From an uncultured Bacilli bacterium (GTDB taxonomy: Bacteria > Bacillota_I > Bacilli_A > RF39 > UBA660), in assembly GCA_947585885.1 (NCBI GenBank), contig CANPXI010000004.1, forward strand, positions 1 to 25,491: a stretch of DNA of 25,491 bases, read 5' to 3'. Below are positions 1 to 7,701 of this stretch, piece after piece (the stretch's first letter is position 1; each line of letters opens with the position of its first letter). The translations under genes and the position numbers were made by a program. Under the pieces are notes generated by a model, which did no database searches, was not told the origin of the DNA, and saw only the letters and a program-made list of their open reading frames with translations.

Positions 1-14
1 CTCGTTTTCACGAG
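1..14. terminator. Possible stem-loop at window edge
   Basis: A 5-bp stem (CTCGT / ACGAG) closes a TTTC loop. The window edge hides whether the stem extends and whether a T-run follows. On the minus strand it lies about 65 nt past the ylbE stop, where a terminator for that operon would be expected. Only the stem is seen; the function is a guess. Confidence 0.25.
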
Positions 15-79
15 CATTTACTTACAAAATTAGAATTTTTAGTATCTATGAGAATTTACTTTTTAATTTAACGAAAATT

Positions 80-301
80 TTATTCTTTTGTTACATTTAT
101 GAATGCATTTATTAAATCCATTCCTGTTCCTATTTTATCTACTTTATCTCTAAATCTTAAGCCATATCTTTCTTTCATTTCGTTTGTCAATTCTTCTAAA
201 GGCACGTGTCTATTAAGTTTTTTATACCAGTGGGAGTTTTCTCTTAAGTATCTTAATAGATTTGGATCATTATATATTTTTTCTTTTATATTATAATTCA
301 T
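80..301 (-). CDS. ylbE: YlbE-like family small protein
   Basis: This 73-residue protein matches the YlbE-like family as I remember it: an N-terminal helix, then the signature around LRYLRENSHWYKKLNRH (residues 16-32), corresponding to the Bacillus FLR..PHWYR.LSR motif. Length is normal for the family (about 75-80 residues). No membrane segment or signal peptide is visible, so it is probably cytoplasmic. Its start codon overlaps the stop of the upstream ylbD by one base (TAATG), which indicates translational coupling in one operon. The molecular role of YlbE is unknown. In Bacillus, ylbD and ylbE sit in the same ylb cluster as ylbM, ylbN and rpmF, which are also in this window, and that supports the call. 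Confidence 0.75.
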   Translation of the reverse strand: MNYNIKEKIYNDPNLLRYLRENSHWYKKLNRHVPLEELTNEMKERYGLRFRDKVDKIGTGMDLINAFINVTKE

Positions 302-672
302 TAGTCATCAAAAAACCTTTCTATTTCAGTACTTTTTTTCTTTTTATTAGTTTCTTTTTTTTCTTCTTTTTTTTCAGTTCTAAGAGAAACTATTTCTTCT
401 AAAAAACCTAGTGCTTTTTGAAGGGACGTAATGTTTTCTTCTAGTTTGTCTGTATCAATATTTTTTAAATTATTAAATAAGTTTTTTACTGTTTCTGTAG
501 AAGAAGTTTCTTTTTTTGTCTTTGTTTTGTAACTTGACCATATTTCACTATCAGTTCCATATATATCATATGTTTCATATAAGTCTTGCCAAGAATATTT
601 TCCACTGTTTACTAAGGTTTGTAAGTATTTGTTGTTTAGAGCAAATTCTTTAAATTCATCTTTTTTACTCAT
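301..672 (-). CDS. ylbD: YlbD-family protein
   Basis: The first 50 residues carry the YlbD pattern: an EFKEF helix, then SGKYSWQDLYETYDIYG and a W..Y pair, equivalent to the Bacillus motif (EFK.FV..HP...V..G..TWQ..YE.WYLLGE...W..Y). The remainder (about 70-123) is a Lys/Glu-rich, helical, low-complexity tail, shorter than the Bacillus tail. Bacillus YlbD is called a putative coat protein; in an organism whose sporulation is unknown that name should not be taken literally. The start has a GGTGATG Shine-Dalgarno sequence. A weak -10-like TAAAAT lies 15 nt before the ATG, so the pair ylbD-ylbE may have its own promoter in the 41-nt gap after radC. Confidence 0.72.
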   Translation of the reverse strand: MSKKDEFKEFALNNKYLQTLVNSGKYSWQDLYETYDIYGTDSEIWSSYKTKTKKETSSTETVKNLFNNLKNIDTDKLEENITSLQKALGFLEEIVSLRTEKKEEKKETNKKKKSTEIERFFDD

Positions 673-713
673 AACATCACCATTAATATTTTATGCTTTT
701 TTTAATATATATT

Positions 714-1415
714 TCACTTAGTAATTATTGTATTTTGATTTGATAGTGATTTACTGTAATCATAAAAACTATAGTACCCTTCATAACTTATTATGATATG
801 ATCTACAAGTTTTATTCCTAATGTGTTACCTAAGTCTCTTAAAGTTACAGTTGTTTTTATGTCTTCTTCGCTTGGGGATGTATCTCCACTTGGATGATTA
901 TGCATAACTGCAAAAAAGGCAGCACTTTCTTTTATTGCTTCTTTAAAAATTTCTCTAGGATGTATATCTACTTTATTAAGTGTTCCAATAAATAATTCTT
1001 TTGTTTTTATTAAATTCATTTTATTATCAAATAATATTACATAAAATTTTTCTTGTTTTTCATTTTTAAAATCATTTTTAAAGTAATTATATATTTTTTC
1101 TGAATTATTTAACTGTACTTTTTTATCTATATTTTTAAGAGACCTTCTACCTAGTTCAAAAGCTGCGACTATTATACTTGCTTTTGATAGTTTTATTCCT
1201 TTAATTTTAGATAGATTATTAATACTCATTGTACTTAATTTATTAAGTGAAGAAGCTTCTTTTAGTAATCTCATAGAAAGTTCCAGTACTGATTCATCTT
1301 TATTTCCAGTTCTTAACAATATTGCTAGTAGTTCACTATCTGTTAAATTTTCTACTCCTAAAGATTTTAGTTTTTCTCTAGGTTTTTCATTTTCTATTAT
1401 TTCTTTGAATTTCAT
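714..1415 (-). CDS. radC: RadC family JAB/MPN-domain protein
   Basis: Full-length RadC-like protein (233 residues). The N-terminal part (about 1-100) is a helical region with a helix-hairpin-helix-like KIKGIKLSKAS stretch. The C-terminal RPN11/JAB1 metal-binding domain carries the JAMM signature HNHPSGDTSPSEED (residues 172-185), with both His and the Asp needed to bind zinc. The historical role in DNA repair was never firmly established; the fold predicts a metallo-isopeptidase or protease-like enzyme of unknown substrate. The start is set by a strong AGGAAAGGAAAAT upstream of the ATG. A promoter-like pair lies about 40-70 nt upstream. In many Firmicutes radC is near mreB/maf; here it is inserted between ylb genes. 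Confidence 0.93.
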   Translation of the reverse strand: MKFKEIIENEKPREKLKSLGVENLTDSELLAILLRTGNKDESVLELSMRLLKEASSLNKLSTMSINNLSKIKGIKLSKASIIVAAFELGRRSLKNIDKKVQLNNSEKIYNYFKNDFKNEKQEKFYVILFDNKMNLIKTKELFIGTLNKVDIHPREIFKEAIKESAAFFAVMHNHPSGDTSPSEEDIKTTVTLRDLGNTLGIKLVDHIIISYEGYYSFYDYSKSLSNQNTIITK

Positions 1416-1455
1416 ATTTTCCTTTCCTATAAAAATATGTGTTTAGTAATTATCT

Positions 1456-1484
1456 ATATTACAATAGTATTCTTTTTAATTCAA
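1456..1484 (-). promoter_or_regulatory. Candidate radC promoter
   Basis: Read on the minus strand: TTGAAT, a 17-base spacer, then TAATAT, about 40 nt upstream of the radC ATG. Both boxes match the sigma-A consensus at four of six positions with ideal spacing. In such AT-rich sequence chance matches are common. Confidence 0.4.
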
Positions 1485-1520
1485 GGGTTATTTTGTAGAA
1501 AATTAATGCAGTTAGACAAT

Positions 1521-1549
1521 TTGACAATATTTTAAGATAGTGTTATATT
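1521..1549 (+). promoter_or_regulatory. Strong sigma-A type promoter with no gene downstream
   Basis: A perfect TTGACA (1521-1526), exactly 17 bases, then TATATT (1544-1549; five of six). It points right into a hairpin and T-run with no open reading frame in that direction. It is the best -35/-10 pair I see in the window. Confidence 0.65.
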
Positions 1550-1555
1550 GTTAGT

Positions 1556-1606
1556 AGACGAAGTACTGTGGCTTCCGAATTGCACGGAAGGTATAGTACT
1601 TTTTTT
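1556..1606 (+). ncRNA. Candidate tiny RNA: one long hairpin ending in a T-run
   Basis: Starting about 7 nt after the -10 box, the predicted RNA is roughly 50 nt. It consists of a short leader, an outer stem AGTACT/AGTACT (1562-1567 with 1595-1600) extended by G-U, U-A and G-U pairs, a single G/G mismatch, an inner stem CTTCCG/CGGAAG (1572-1577 with 1585-1590) and a 7-nt loop AATTGCA. Seven T's follow directly, so the hairpin doubles as the terminator. The 3' end touches the stop codon of the convergent SPOR gene, giving antisense potential at that 3' end. No match to a known RNA family was recognised. It could instead simply be a terminator for leftover plus-strand transcription. Confidence 0.5.
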
Positions 1607-2030
1607 AATTCAATACTATATTTAAAAGTCTTAGTTCTTCTTTTATTATTTTATTCATTGTTTCTTTATCTTCTGTATTTAAAAGGAGTTTATCATAGGT
1701 TTCTATTTTTTCTGTTAAATCTAAATCTTTTGTTTTTAGTGTCTTTTTTAATGTGTCATCGTTTGGAGCATATGTTGTTTTTATTTTTTGATATACTTGA
1801 TTTGATGCAGTTACGCCTATTAGTATTTTATTTAGTCCATCTTCTTGATAAACTATGTAATTATCTAATACTTTTGTATTTTTTATTACATTATCATAGT
1901 TTTTGTATGCACCTATTTGCATTACATAAAGTTCTTTTTCTTTGTTATCTCTTGTTTTATATAAGAAAAATACAAATATAGAAAAAATTAAAGTTATACT
2001 TATAGATACTAAAAATATTTTTTTATTCAT
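1605..2030 (-). CDS. Membrane-anchored SPOR-like domain protein
   Basis: A short cytoplasmic N-terminus, one membrane segment (about residues 4-25, Leu/Ile/Phe-rich) and an extracytoplasmic domain that begins with the pattern YVMQIGAYKNYDNV, then an I.IGV strand: the beta-alpha-beta start of a SPOR domain. SPOR domains bind denuded peptidoglycan glycan strands at septa. The C-terminal 45 residues are helical and charged. The ATG at 2030 is preferred because GGTGAT sits just ahead of it; GTG (2039) and ATG (2036) lie inside that Shine-Dalgarno. It lies downstream of the rpmF terminator, so it is probably transcribed on its own. Assigning it to SPOR is by pattern, not search. Confidence 0.6.
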   Translation of the reverse strand: MNKKIFLVSISITLIFSIFVFFLYKTRDNKEKELYVMQIGAYKNYDNVIKNTKVLDNYIVYQEDGLNKILIGVTASNQVYQKIKTTYAPNDDTLKKTLKTKDLDLTEKIETYDKLLLNTEDKETMNKIIKEELRLLNIVLN

Positions 2031-2079
2031 TTTCATCACCTATTTATAAGTATAACTTTTTATTATTAATTATTTTGTC

Positions 2080-2112
2080 AAAAAAAGGACAAGAATTTAT
2101 TTATTTTCTTGT
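2080..2112 (-). terminator. Intrinsic terminator after rpmF
   Basis: On the minus strand a 7-bp stem ACAAGAA/TTCTTGT (2106-2112 with 2089-2095) encloses a 10-nt AT-rich loop and is followed by CC and a T-run. The stem starts inside the last codons of rpmF, so the stop codon lies in the loop. Confidence 0.75.
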
Positions 2113-2309
2113 TCTTGTGTTTTAATTACTTCTTTTCCTTTATAGTAACCACATTTTGTGCAAGCACGATGAGGTGCTAGTGGTGCACCACAATTTTTAC
2201 AAGTTGCTACAGTAGGAGCATCTTTTTTTAAATGAGTTCTACGAGCTCTTTTAGCAGTTTTACTTGTTCTTCTAAAAGGTACTGCAAATAATTGTAAATC
2301 TAATTTCAT
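2097..2309 (-). CDS. rpmF: 50S ribosomal protein L32, with an L27-like cleavable leader
   Basis: The body from residue 9, AVPFRRTSKTAKRARRTH, is textbook L32, with the zinc-binding CxxC...CxxC (CKNC, CTKC) in the second half. What is odd is the start: the protein begins MKLDLQLF before AVPF, whereas L32 normally begins M-AVPF. The start is firm: GGAGGG lies 6 nt upstream of this ATG, and no start codon occurs at the AVPF point (codons there are TTA TTT GCA). The leader resembles the LxLxLQFF|A leader of Firmicutes L27, removed by the Prp cysteine protease; cleavage at F|A would leave the usual mature L32. The start overlaps the yceD stop by four bases (ATGA), so the two are coupled. Confidence 0.96.
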   Translation of the reverse strand: MKLDLQLFAVPFRRTSKTAKRARRTHLKKDAPTVATCKNCGAPLAPHRACTKCGYYKGKEVIKTQEQENK

Positions 2310-2794
2310 TCTTTTCCCTCCATATCTAACATAGTACTTAATTCACTAAATGGTGAATTATGTTCTTCTTCATATTCGTCTTTTAAGCTCCATCCATTTC
2401 CTTCTTGTATGTAACTTGCATCTTCTTTTACAACACGAAGTGGAACTTCCAGTACAATATTTTCCCATACAATTCCAAAAATATCAAGAGAATTTTGAAA
2501 AATTACTTGTTTTTCTCCATTTTCTACTTCTTCTGATATATTGTCTTCAAATATTATATCTAATGGATAGTTTACTTCTTCTAAGCTTCTTGCACATAGT
2601 AATACCATATTGCCTGTTATATTTAGAACTAAATGGTATACACTATTTTCTATTCTAGTTATTGTGCCACTTGCATGGATGTTTTCTAGTCTTTTTATAT
2701 CTGTATCTTTTAAAGTACTTTCATCAAATGTTATGTCTTCATCAATTGTTAATTTTGTCTCAGTATCATTTCTTAATTTACTTATATCAAACAT
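2306..2794 (-). CDS. yceD: YceD/DUF177 family, 23S rRNA accumulation protein (YlbN)
   Basis: 162-residue acidic protein directly upstream of and overlapping rpmF, the classical yceD-rpmF arrangement. The pattern fits DUF177: an N-terminal region rich in acidic residues, a central CARSLEEVNYPLDI stretch corresponding to the conserved C.RCL....P, and a short conserved SPFSELSTM near the C-terminus. The family supports accumulation of 23S rRNA in E. coli and plants; its exact job is unclear. The Shine-Dalgarno of rpmF lies within its last codons. A good promoter sits upstream, and an AAAGGGG Shine-Dalgarno precedes the ATG. Confidence 0.88.
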   Translation of the reverse strand: MFDISKLRNDTETKLTIDEDITFDESTLKDTDIKRLENIHASGTITRIENSVYHLVLNITGNMVLLCARSLEEVNYPLDIIFEDNISEEVENGEKQVIFQNSLDIFGIVWENIVLEVPLRVVKEDASYIQEGNGWSLKDEYEEEHNSPFSELSTMLDMEGKE

Positions 2795-2815
2795 ACTCTA
2801 CCCCTTTCTAATTTT

Positions 2816-2844
2816 ATTATAATATATATATTATAATTATGCAA
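2816..2844 (-). promoter_or_regulatory. Promoter for yceD-rpmF
   Basis: Minus strand TTGCAT (2839-2844), 17 bases, perfect TATAAT (2816-2821), about 20 nt before the ATG. The surrounding TATATA run offers alternative -10 boxes, so the exact start is uncertain. Confidence 0.6.
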
Positions 2845-2898
2845 ATTTTTAATTTTGAAAGGCTAATTTTAAATTTTGTTACTTTTATTTTATGTTTT

Positions 2899-2927
2899 TT
2901 GCTTTATTAAAGATAGTATGTTAGAAT
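2899..2927 (+). promoter_or_regulatory. Candidate promoter for tmcAL
   Basis: TTGCTT (2899-2904), 17 bases, TAGAAT (2922-2927) with an extended TGt just ahead of the -10. The -10 lies only 17 nt before the ATG, so the leader would be about 10 nt and consist almost only of the GGTGA Shine-Dalgarno. Confidence 0.5.
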
Positions 2928-2944
2928 AGTTTTTGGTGAAAAGT

Positions 2945-4072
2945 ATGAATGTTATTGGTGTAGTTACTGAGTTTAATCCTTTTCATAATGGGCATTTATA
3001 TTTAATTAATGAAATTAGGAAAAGGTATCCTGATTCAGTTATTATAGTAGCACTTAGTGGTTATTTTACTGAAAGAGGAGAAATTAGTGTTATAAATAAA
3101 TGGGATAAAGTAAATATTTCTCTTAATAATAATATTGATATTGTTTTAGAGATACCTTTTGTTTTTTCTAATCAATCTGCTGATACTTTTAGTTATGCGG
3201 CTATTAAAATGCTTGATAATTTTAAAATAGATACTTTATGTTTTGGTAGTGAAAGTGCAGACTTAGATCTTTTAAATAATGTTTCAAAGGTACAAATTGA
3301 TAATAGTGAATTTGATAATTTAGTTAAAAAGTATATTAGTAAAGGAATTAATTATCCTAGTAGTTTAAGTAATGCTATTTATGACTTAACAGGTAAAAAA
3401 GTAACACTTAGTAATGATTTACTTGCTATTTCTTATATTAAAGAGATAATTAAAAATAATTATAATATAAAAGTATGCCCAATTAAGAGAACTAATTCAT
3501 TTTTAGATACAAATAGTAATGAAAGTATTGTTAGTGCTTTAAATATTAGAGAGAAACTTAAAAATAATATAGATATTTCTAAGTATGTTCCAAAAGAAAC
3601 TTTAAAATATATTAACGTTATAGATGACACAGTTATTTTTAAGTATTTAAAGTATAAGATTATTTCTAGTAAAGATAATTTAGAAAGCTTTAATTTAGTT
3701 ACTGAGGGAATTCAAAACAGAATTTATGAGGCTGCTTTAAAAAGTGAAAGTTTAGAAGAACTTATTTTTAATATAAAAAGTAAAAGAGTTACTCATAATA
3801 GGGTTAAAAGAATGCTTATTAATATTCTAGTTGGTTTTACAAAGATGGAAGCTAGTATGGTAAGTGAGTTAGAGTATGTTAGAATACTTGGTATGAGTAA
3901 AAAAGGAGTTAGTTATTATAAGAGTATTAAGAAAGATTTTAAAATTAATACAAGTGTTAAATTAGAAAGAACTTTAACTTCTTCTATTGAGGTCCGTGCT
4001 TCTTATATTTATTCAATTTTAACTAATACTGATTATACTGATGAAAAGAAAAAACATGTTATTTTGAATTAA
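2945..4072 (+). CDS. tmcAL: tRNA(Met) cytidine acetate ligase TmcAL (YlbM)
   Basis: The N-terminus carries the nucleotidyltransferase signature of the family: VVTEFNPFHNGHLYL with HNGH at residues 14-17, then SGYFTERGE and, further on, the FGSES stretch. TmcAL uses ATP and acetate to make N4-acetylcytidine at the wobble position of elongator tRNA-Met in the cytoplasm. Length (375 residues) is close to the Bacillus protein (about 415). The ATG at 2945 is chosen over the TTG/GTG at 2933/2936 because GGTGA (2935-2939) is its Shine-Dalgarno and because family members start just before this strand. It is divergent from yceD and convergent with the transporter gene. Confidence 0.93.
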   Translation: MNVIGVVTEFNPFHNGHLYLINEIRKRYPDSVIIVALSGYFTERGEISVINKWDKVNISLNNNIDIVLEIPFVFSNQSADTFSYAAIKMLDNFKIDTLCFGSESADLDLLNNVSKVQIDNSEFDNLVKKYISKGINYPSSLSNAIYDLTGKKVTLSNDLLAISYIKEIIKNNYNIKVCPIKRTNSFLDTNSNESIVSALNIREKLKNNIDISKYVPKETLKYINVIDDTVIFKYLKYKIISSKDNLESFNLVTEGIQNRIYEAALKSESLEELIFNIKSKRVTHNRVKRMLINILVGFTKMEASMVSELEYVRILGMSKKGVSYYKSIKKDFKINTSVKLERTLTSSIEVRASYIYSILTNTDYTDEKKKHVILN

Positions 4073-4087
4073 CATGTTATTTTTTTG
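4053..4087. terminator. Bidirectional terminator between convergent genes
   Basis: A perfect 9-bp stem AACATGTTA/TAACATGTT (4053-4061 with 4070-4078), 8-nt loop. It is followed by ATTTTTTT on the plus strand and by TTTTTTCTTTT on the minus strand. The stop codons of both flanking genes lie inside the hairpin. Confidence 0.9.
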
Positions 4088-4940
4088 GTTTTATATTTAC
4101 TGTTACATAACGAATATTTAAGTTACTTCTTTTTAAATCTTGTTTTATTTTCTTTTCTATATTATAAGCTTCTTTTAGTGTTATATCTTGTGGCATTATA
4201 ATATCTATATAAGATATATTATATGAGCCATATTTTAGGATGGTTACTCTTCTTATTTTTGTTATTTCTTTATTTTGTTTTACTATTTCTTTTATTTCAT
4301 CTAATTTTTCTTTATCTGTTTCTACTTCACCTATTACACTACTTAGATTTTCTTTTAGAATATTTATTCCTACTTTTAGAGTAAGCACGCTCATAAGTAA
4401 GCCACCTATAAAGTCAGCGTAAGATAAAAACTTATATTTTGTTCCAAGAAGTGAAGTAACTACAAATATAAGTGAAAGACATGAAGAATATGCATCATAC
4501 CTACTTTCTATACCATTTGTTTTTACTATATTACTGTTTAGTTCTTTACCTTTTTTTAGTAAGTATGTGCTAAGTAATAATTTTATTATTATACCTAGTA
4601 TTAATACTATTACTGCATAGATATTTGGGTGCATGTTTTTACCTTTTAGGGTATTAATTAGTACAGAAATACCTAAAGATATTATTAAAAAACTCATTAA
4701 AATACTTGTGATGTACTCAATTTTTCCGTGACCAAATGGATGATTTTCATCTGGCTTTTTACTTGATAAAACGCTACCAATTAAACCTATTATATCTGTT
4801 GTCATATCACTAACTGAATGAACAGCATCTGCGATTAAAGTTTTTGATTCGCCAAAAAAAGCGCCTAGTATTTTTATAATACTAAGACTTAAATTAACTA
4901 AGAAGCTTTTTAGCATCGTTAAAGTTATCAATATATGCAC
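4077..4940 (-). CDS. Cation diffusion facilitator (CDF) family transporter
   Basis: Six predicted membrane segments in about the first 200 residues and a soluble ferredoxin-like C-terminal domain (about 205-287). The TM2 metal site is visible as IADAVHSVSDMTTD (D38, H41, D45), followed by the usual HPFGHGKIEY loop. In TM5 the common H-x-x-x-D is ESRYD here, so an acidic residue seems to replace His, which would favour Mn or Fe over Zn; that substrate inference is weak. CDF proteins export divalent metals by proton antiport. It begins immediately after the polA stop (TAG-GTG). The TTG at 4931, with AGGTG about 6 nt ahead, is an equally good start. Probably co-transcribed with polA. Confidence 0.88.
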   Translation of the reverse strand: MHILITLTMLKSFLVNLSLSIIKILGAFFGESKTLIADAVHSVSDMTTDIIGLIGSVLSSKKPDENHPFGHGKIEYITSILMSFLIISLGISVLINTLKGKNMHPNIYAVIVLILGIIIKLLLSTYLLKKGKELNSNIVKTNGIESRYDAYSSCLSLIFVVTSLLGTKYKFLSYADFIGGLLMSVLTLKVGINILKENLSSVIGEVETDKEKLDEIKEIVKQNKEITKIRRVTILKYGSYNISYIDIIMPQDITLKEAYNIEKKIKQDLKRSNLNIRYVTVNIKPKK

Positions 4941-7514
4941 CTACTTTACGTCGTACCAGTTATCTCCATAATCTACTTCTACTTTAACAGGTACTAATAA
5001 TTTATATGTATTTTCCATTATATTTGTTACTAAATTTGTCATTTCTTTTAATTCATTTTTTGGAACTGTGAAAACTAATTCATCATGTACTTGTATTATT
5101 AGTTTAGAATTAAGACCTCTTTTTTCTATTTCTTTATCTACTTCTATCATTGCTTTTTTTATTATGTCTGCACTGCTACCTTGTATTGGAGTATTTAGTG
5201 CCATTCTTTCACCAGACTTTACAATCACATAGTTTGTGTTTTTTAGTTCGTCTATTGTTCTTTTTCTATTCATTATAGTTCTTACATAACCTTTTTCTTT
5301 TGCATCGATTACTATTTCATCCATGTATTTTTTTACACCTGGATACATGTTTAGGTATTTATCTATAAATTTACTTGCTTCTTTTGGATTTAAACTTAGG
5401 TTTTCACCTAGACCAAAACCACTTATTCCATAAACTATACCAAATATTACTGCTTTTGCTGTTCTTCTCATGTTTTTTGTGACTTCACTAGTAGGGACAT
5501 CAAATATATCACTTGCTACTTTTGTATGTATGTCTTCGTGATGCTTGAATGCATCTATTAAGGCGTCACACTTAGATATATGTGCTAGTATTCTAAGTTC
5601 TATTTGGCTATAGTCACTTGTTAAAATTACACTATCTTTTTCTGGAAAGAATGCTTTTCTTATTTTTTTACCTTCTTCACTTCTTACCGGTATGTTTTGA
5701 AGATTTGGTTCTGCAGAAGAAAGGCGACCAGTTCTAGTGATTGCTTGCTTAAATATTGTATGAATTTTACCATCTTCCATTATGAATTTATTTAGGCTAT
5801 CCATATATGTATTCATTAGTTTTGTAAGGTTTCTGTGTTCTAATATTAGAGGTATTACTGGGTGAGTATCAATTAGTTTTACTAGTGTGTCATGGTTTGT
5901 TGGGTAACCATTTCTTCCTTTTTTCTTACCATGAGGTAAATTTAAGTGTTCAAATAGTACTTCTCCCATTTGTTTTGGACTAGAGATATTAAATTCAAAA
6001 CCAATCATACCGTATATTTCATTACTTATGTTAGTTATTTTTTCCTCTATTTCTTTTTTCATTTCGTTTATTGTGTCAGCGTTAACATTAACACCTGTGA
6101 TTTCCATTTTTGCTAGTACATTTATAAGAGGCATTTCTATATCAGTAAATAGTTTATACATTTCTTCTTGTTTTAATTCTTCTATATAACTATCTTTTGT
6201 GTTATGTATAAAGATACTTTTTTTTGCTAGGTTATTTATGAATTTTTCTTCATCTATTATAAGGCCCTTTTTTACTAAGTTATCATAAAACTCAATGTCA
6301 TAACCTTTTGTATTAGATACATAACTTATATCTTCTTTTACATTATAGTTTAGTAAATAAGCGGCAATCATTGTATCAAAGTCTACGTTAGGCAAAGATA
6401 TATCATATCTTTTTAGTACAACTATTGCTTTTTTTAAGTCATATGTACTTTTTGCATTTACAAATATATCTTTATTTTCAATAATACCTTGTTCATTTAA
6501 GTAATATATGTTTTCACCATCATATATAGACATACCTAGTACGTCAGCTTGATGATAGTTTTCTCTACTTACTTCTAAATAGAAAGAGAAAGGTTTATCT
6601 ATATTTATTTTTCCATCTACTTTTACTACGTTTATATCCTTTTTTATTTCTTTCTTTTCTTCTTTTTTTATTTCGGAATAGAACTCTAATTCTTCATATA
6701 AACTCATAAGTTTTTCATTATTTTTTTCTTTTATTTTTATGTCATTAAATGTCATATTAAGAGGAACGTCTTTATATATAGTTGCAAGTTCATATGAAAA
6801 GAAAGCATTATCTTTATCGTTTATTAGTTTTTCTTTTGTTTTTCCTTTTACTGAATCTATATTATTATATAGGTTTTCTAGTGAACCATATTCTTTTATT
6901 AGAGATATTGCTGTTTTTTCACCTATTCCTTTTACACCTGGGATATTGTCACTAGGGTCTCCCATTAGTGCTTTTAAGTCTATCATTTTAATAGGATCTA
7001 CTTCATAAGTTTCTCTAAAAGTTTCTGTATTCATTAGTATGTAGTCTTTTTGTTTTAGTAGTTTTACGTTTACGTCAGTACTGATTAGTTGAAGTAAATC
7101 TTTATCACTACTTATAATTGTTGCATCATATTGTTTATCTAAGTCGGCCATTTTGGCAAATGTACCTATTATGTCATCTGCTTCATAGTTATCTATTGCT
7201 ACTGCTGTTATTCCAAGAGCATCTAATAAACTATAGGCTACAGGAAACTGTATAAGTAAATCGTTTGGTGTTTCTATTCTTCCTGCTTTATAGTCTTTAT
7301 ATTTTTCATGTCTAAAGTTTTTCCCTTTATCAAAGGCTACCATTATGTATTCTGGGTTTTCTTCATTTAATATTTTATTTATCATATTTATAAAACCGTA
7401 TAATGCATTTGTTGGAAAGTCTTTAGAATTTTTCATTAAGTTACCATTATAAGCTGTTGCATAGTAACTTCTAAAAAGCAAGTTGTTACCGTCAATTAGA
7501 ATAGCTCTTTTCAT
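4941..7514 (-). CDS. polA: DNA polymerase I
   Basis: Complete 857-residue Pol I. The 5'-nuclease domain (about 1-290) starts MKRAILIDGNNLLFRSYY and carries the EADDIIGT metal-binding stretch and DPSDNIPGVKGIGEKTA helix-hairpin-helix. The middle domain aligns with the 3'-5' exonuclease fold, but its first acidic pair (D-x-E) is not visible (FYLEVSREN), as in Bacillus, so proofreading is probably absent. The polymerase domain has motif A SDYSQIELRI, motif B RRTAKAVIFGIVYG and motif C IQVHDELVF. It fills Okazaki gaps and repair patches. The open frame extends 32 codons further upstream, but 7514 is chosen: GGTGAT precedes it and homologs begin here. Confidence 0.97.
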   Translation of the reverse strand: MKRAILIDGNNLLFRSYYATAYNGNLMKNSKDFPTNALYGFINMINKILNEENPEYIMVAFDKGKNFRHEKYKDYKAGRIETPNDLLIQFPVAYSLLDALGITAVAIDNYEADDIIGTFAKMADLDKQYDATIISSDKDLLQLISTDVNVKLLKQKDYILMNTETFRETYEVDPIKMIDLKALMGDPSDNIPGVKGIGEKTAISLIKEYGSLENLYNNIDSVKGKTKEKLINDKDNAFFSYELATIYKDVPLNMTFNDIKIKEKNNEKLMSLYEELEFYSEIKKEEKKEIKKDINVVKVDGKINIDKPFSFYLEVSRENYHQADVLGMSIYDGENIYYLNEQGIIENKDIFVNAKSTYDLKKAIVVLKRYDISLPNVDFDTMIAAYLLNYNVKEDISYVSNTKGYDIEFYDNLVKKGLIIDEEKFINNLAKKSIFIHNTKDSYIEELKQEEMYKLFTDIEMPLINVLAKMEITGVNVNADTINEMKKEIEEKITNISNEIYGMIGFEFNISSPKQMGEVLFEHLNLPHGKKKGRNGYPTNHDTLVKLIDTHPVIPLILEHRNLTKLMNTYMDSLNKFIMEDGKIHTIFKQAITRTGRLSSAEPNLQNIPVRSEEGKKIRKAFFPEKDSVILTSDYSQIELRILAHISKCDALIDAFKHHEDIHTKVASDIFDVPTSEVTKNMRRTAKAVIFGIVYGISGFGLGENLSLNPKEASKFIDKYLNMYPGVKKYMDEIVIDAKEKGYVRTIMNRKRTIDELKNTNYVIVKSGERMALNTPIQGSSADIIKKAMIEVDKEIEKRGLNSKLIIQVHDELVFTVPKNELKEMTNLVTNIMENTYKLLVPVKVEVDYGDNWYDVK

Positions 7515-7530
7515 TATTATCACCAATTCA

Positions 7531-7559
7531 AGTATAGCATATGTAAATTTATTTATAAA
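7531..7559 (-). promoter_or_regulatory. Candidate polA promoter
   Basis: Minus strand TTTATA, 17 bases, TATACT with an extended TGc. The -10 ends 16 nt before the polA ATG, so the leader would be about 10 nt with GGTGAT at its very 5' end. Confidence 0.45.
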
Positions 7560-7701
7560 GAACATTTTTGTTAATTTTTGCTTTAAAACCGGGTATTTTC
7601 TTATGGTCATGTGTTGTGTGACTGGTATCTACACTCCTGTTTTTTGGAAAATTTTGGTAATTGTTAGTATAAGTGATAATTTTACATTTTACTTTACATT
7701 T

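Noticed and set aside
1568..1981. 137-codon plus-strand frame
   Set aside because: Leu/Phe-rich shadow opposite the SPOR gene, with no Shine-Dalgarno sequence; its beginning is the hairpin RNA.
2049..2076. TTGACA (minus strand, near 2073) as -35 of the SPOR gene
   Set aside because: It is 21 bases from the only good -10 (TATACT), outside the useful spacing.
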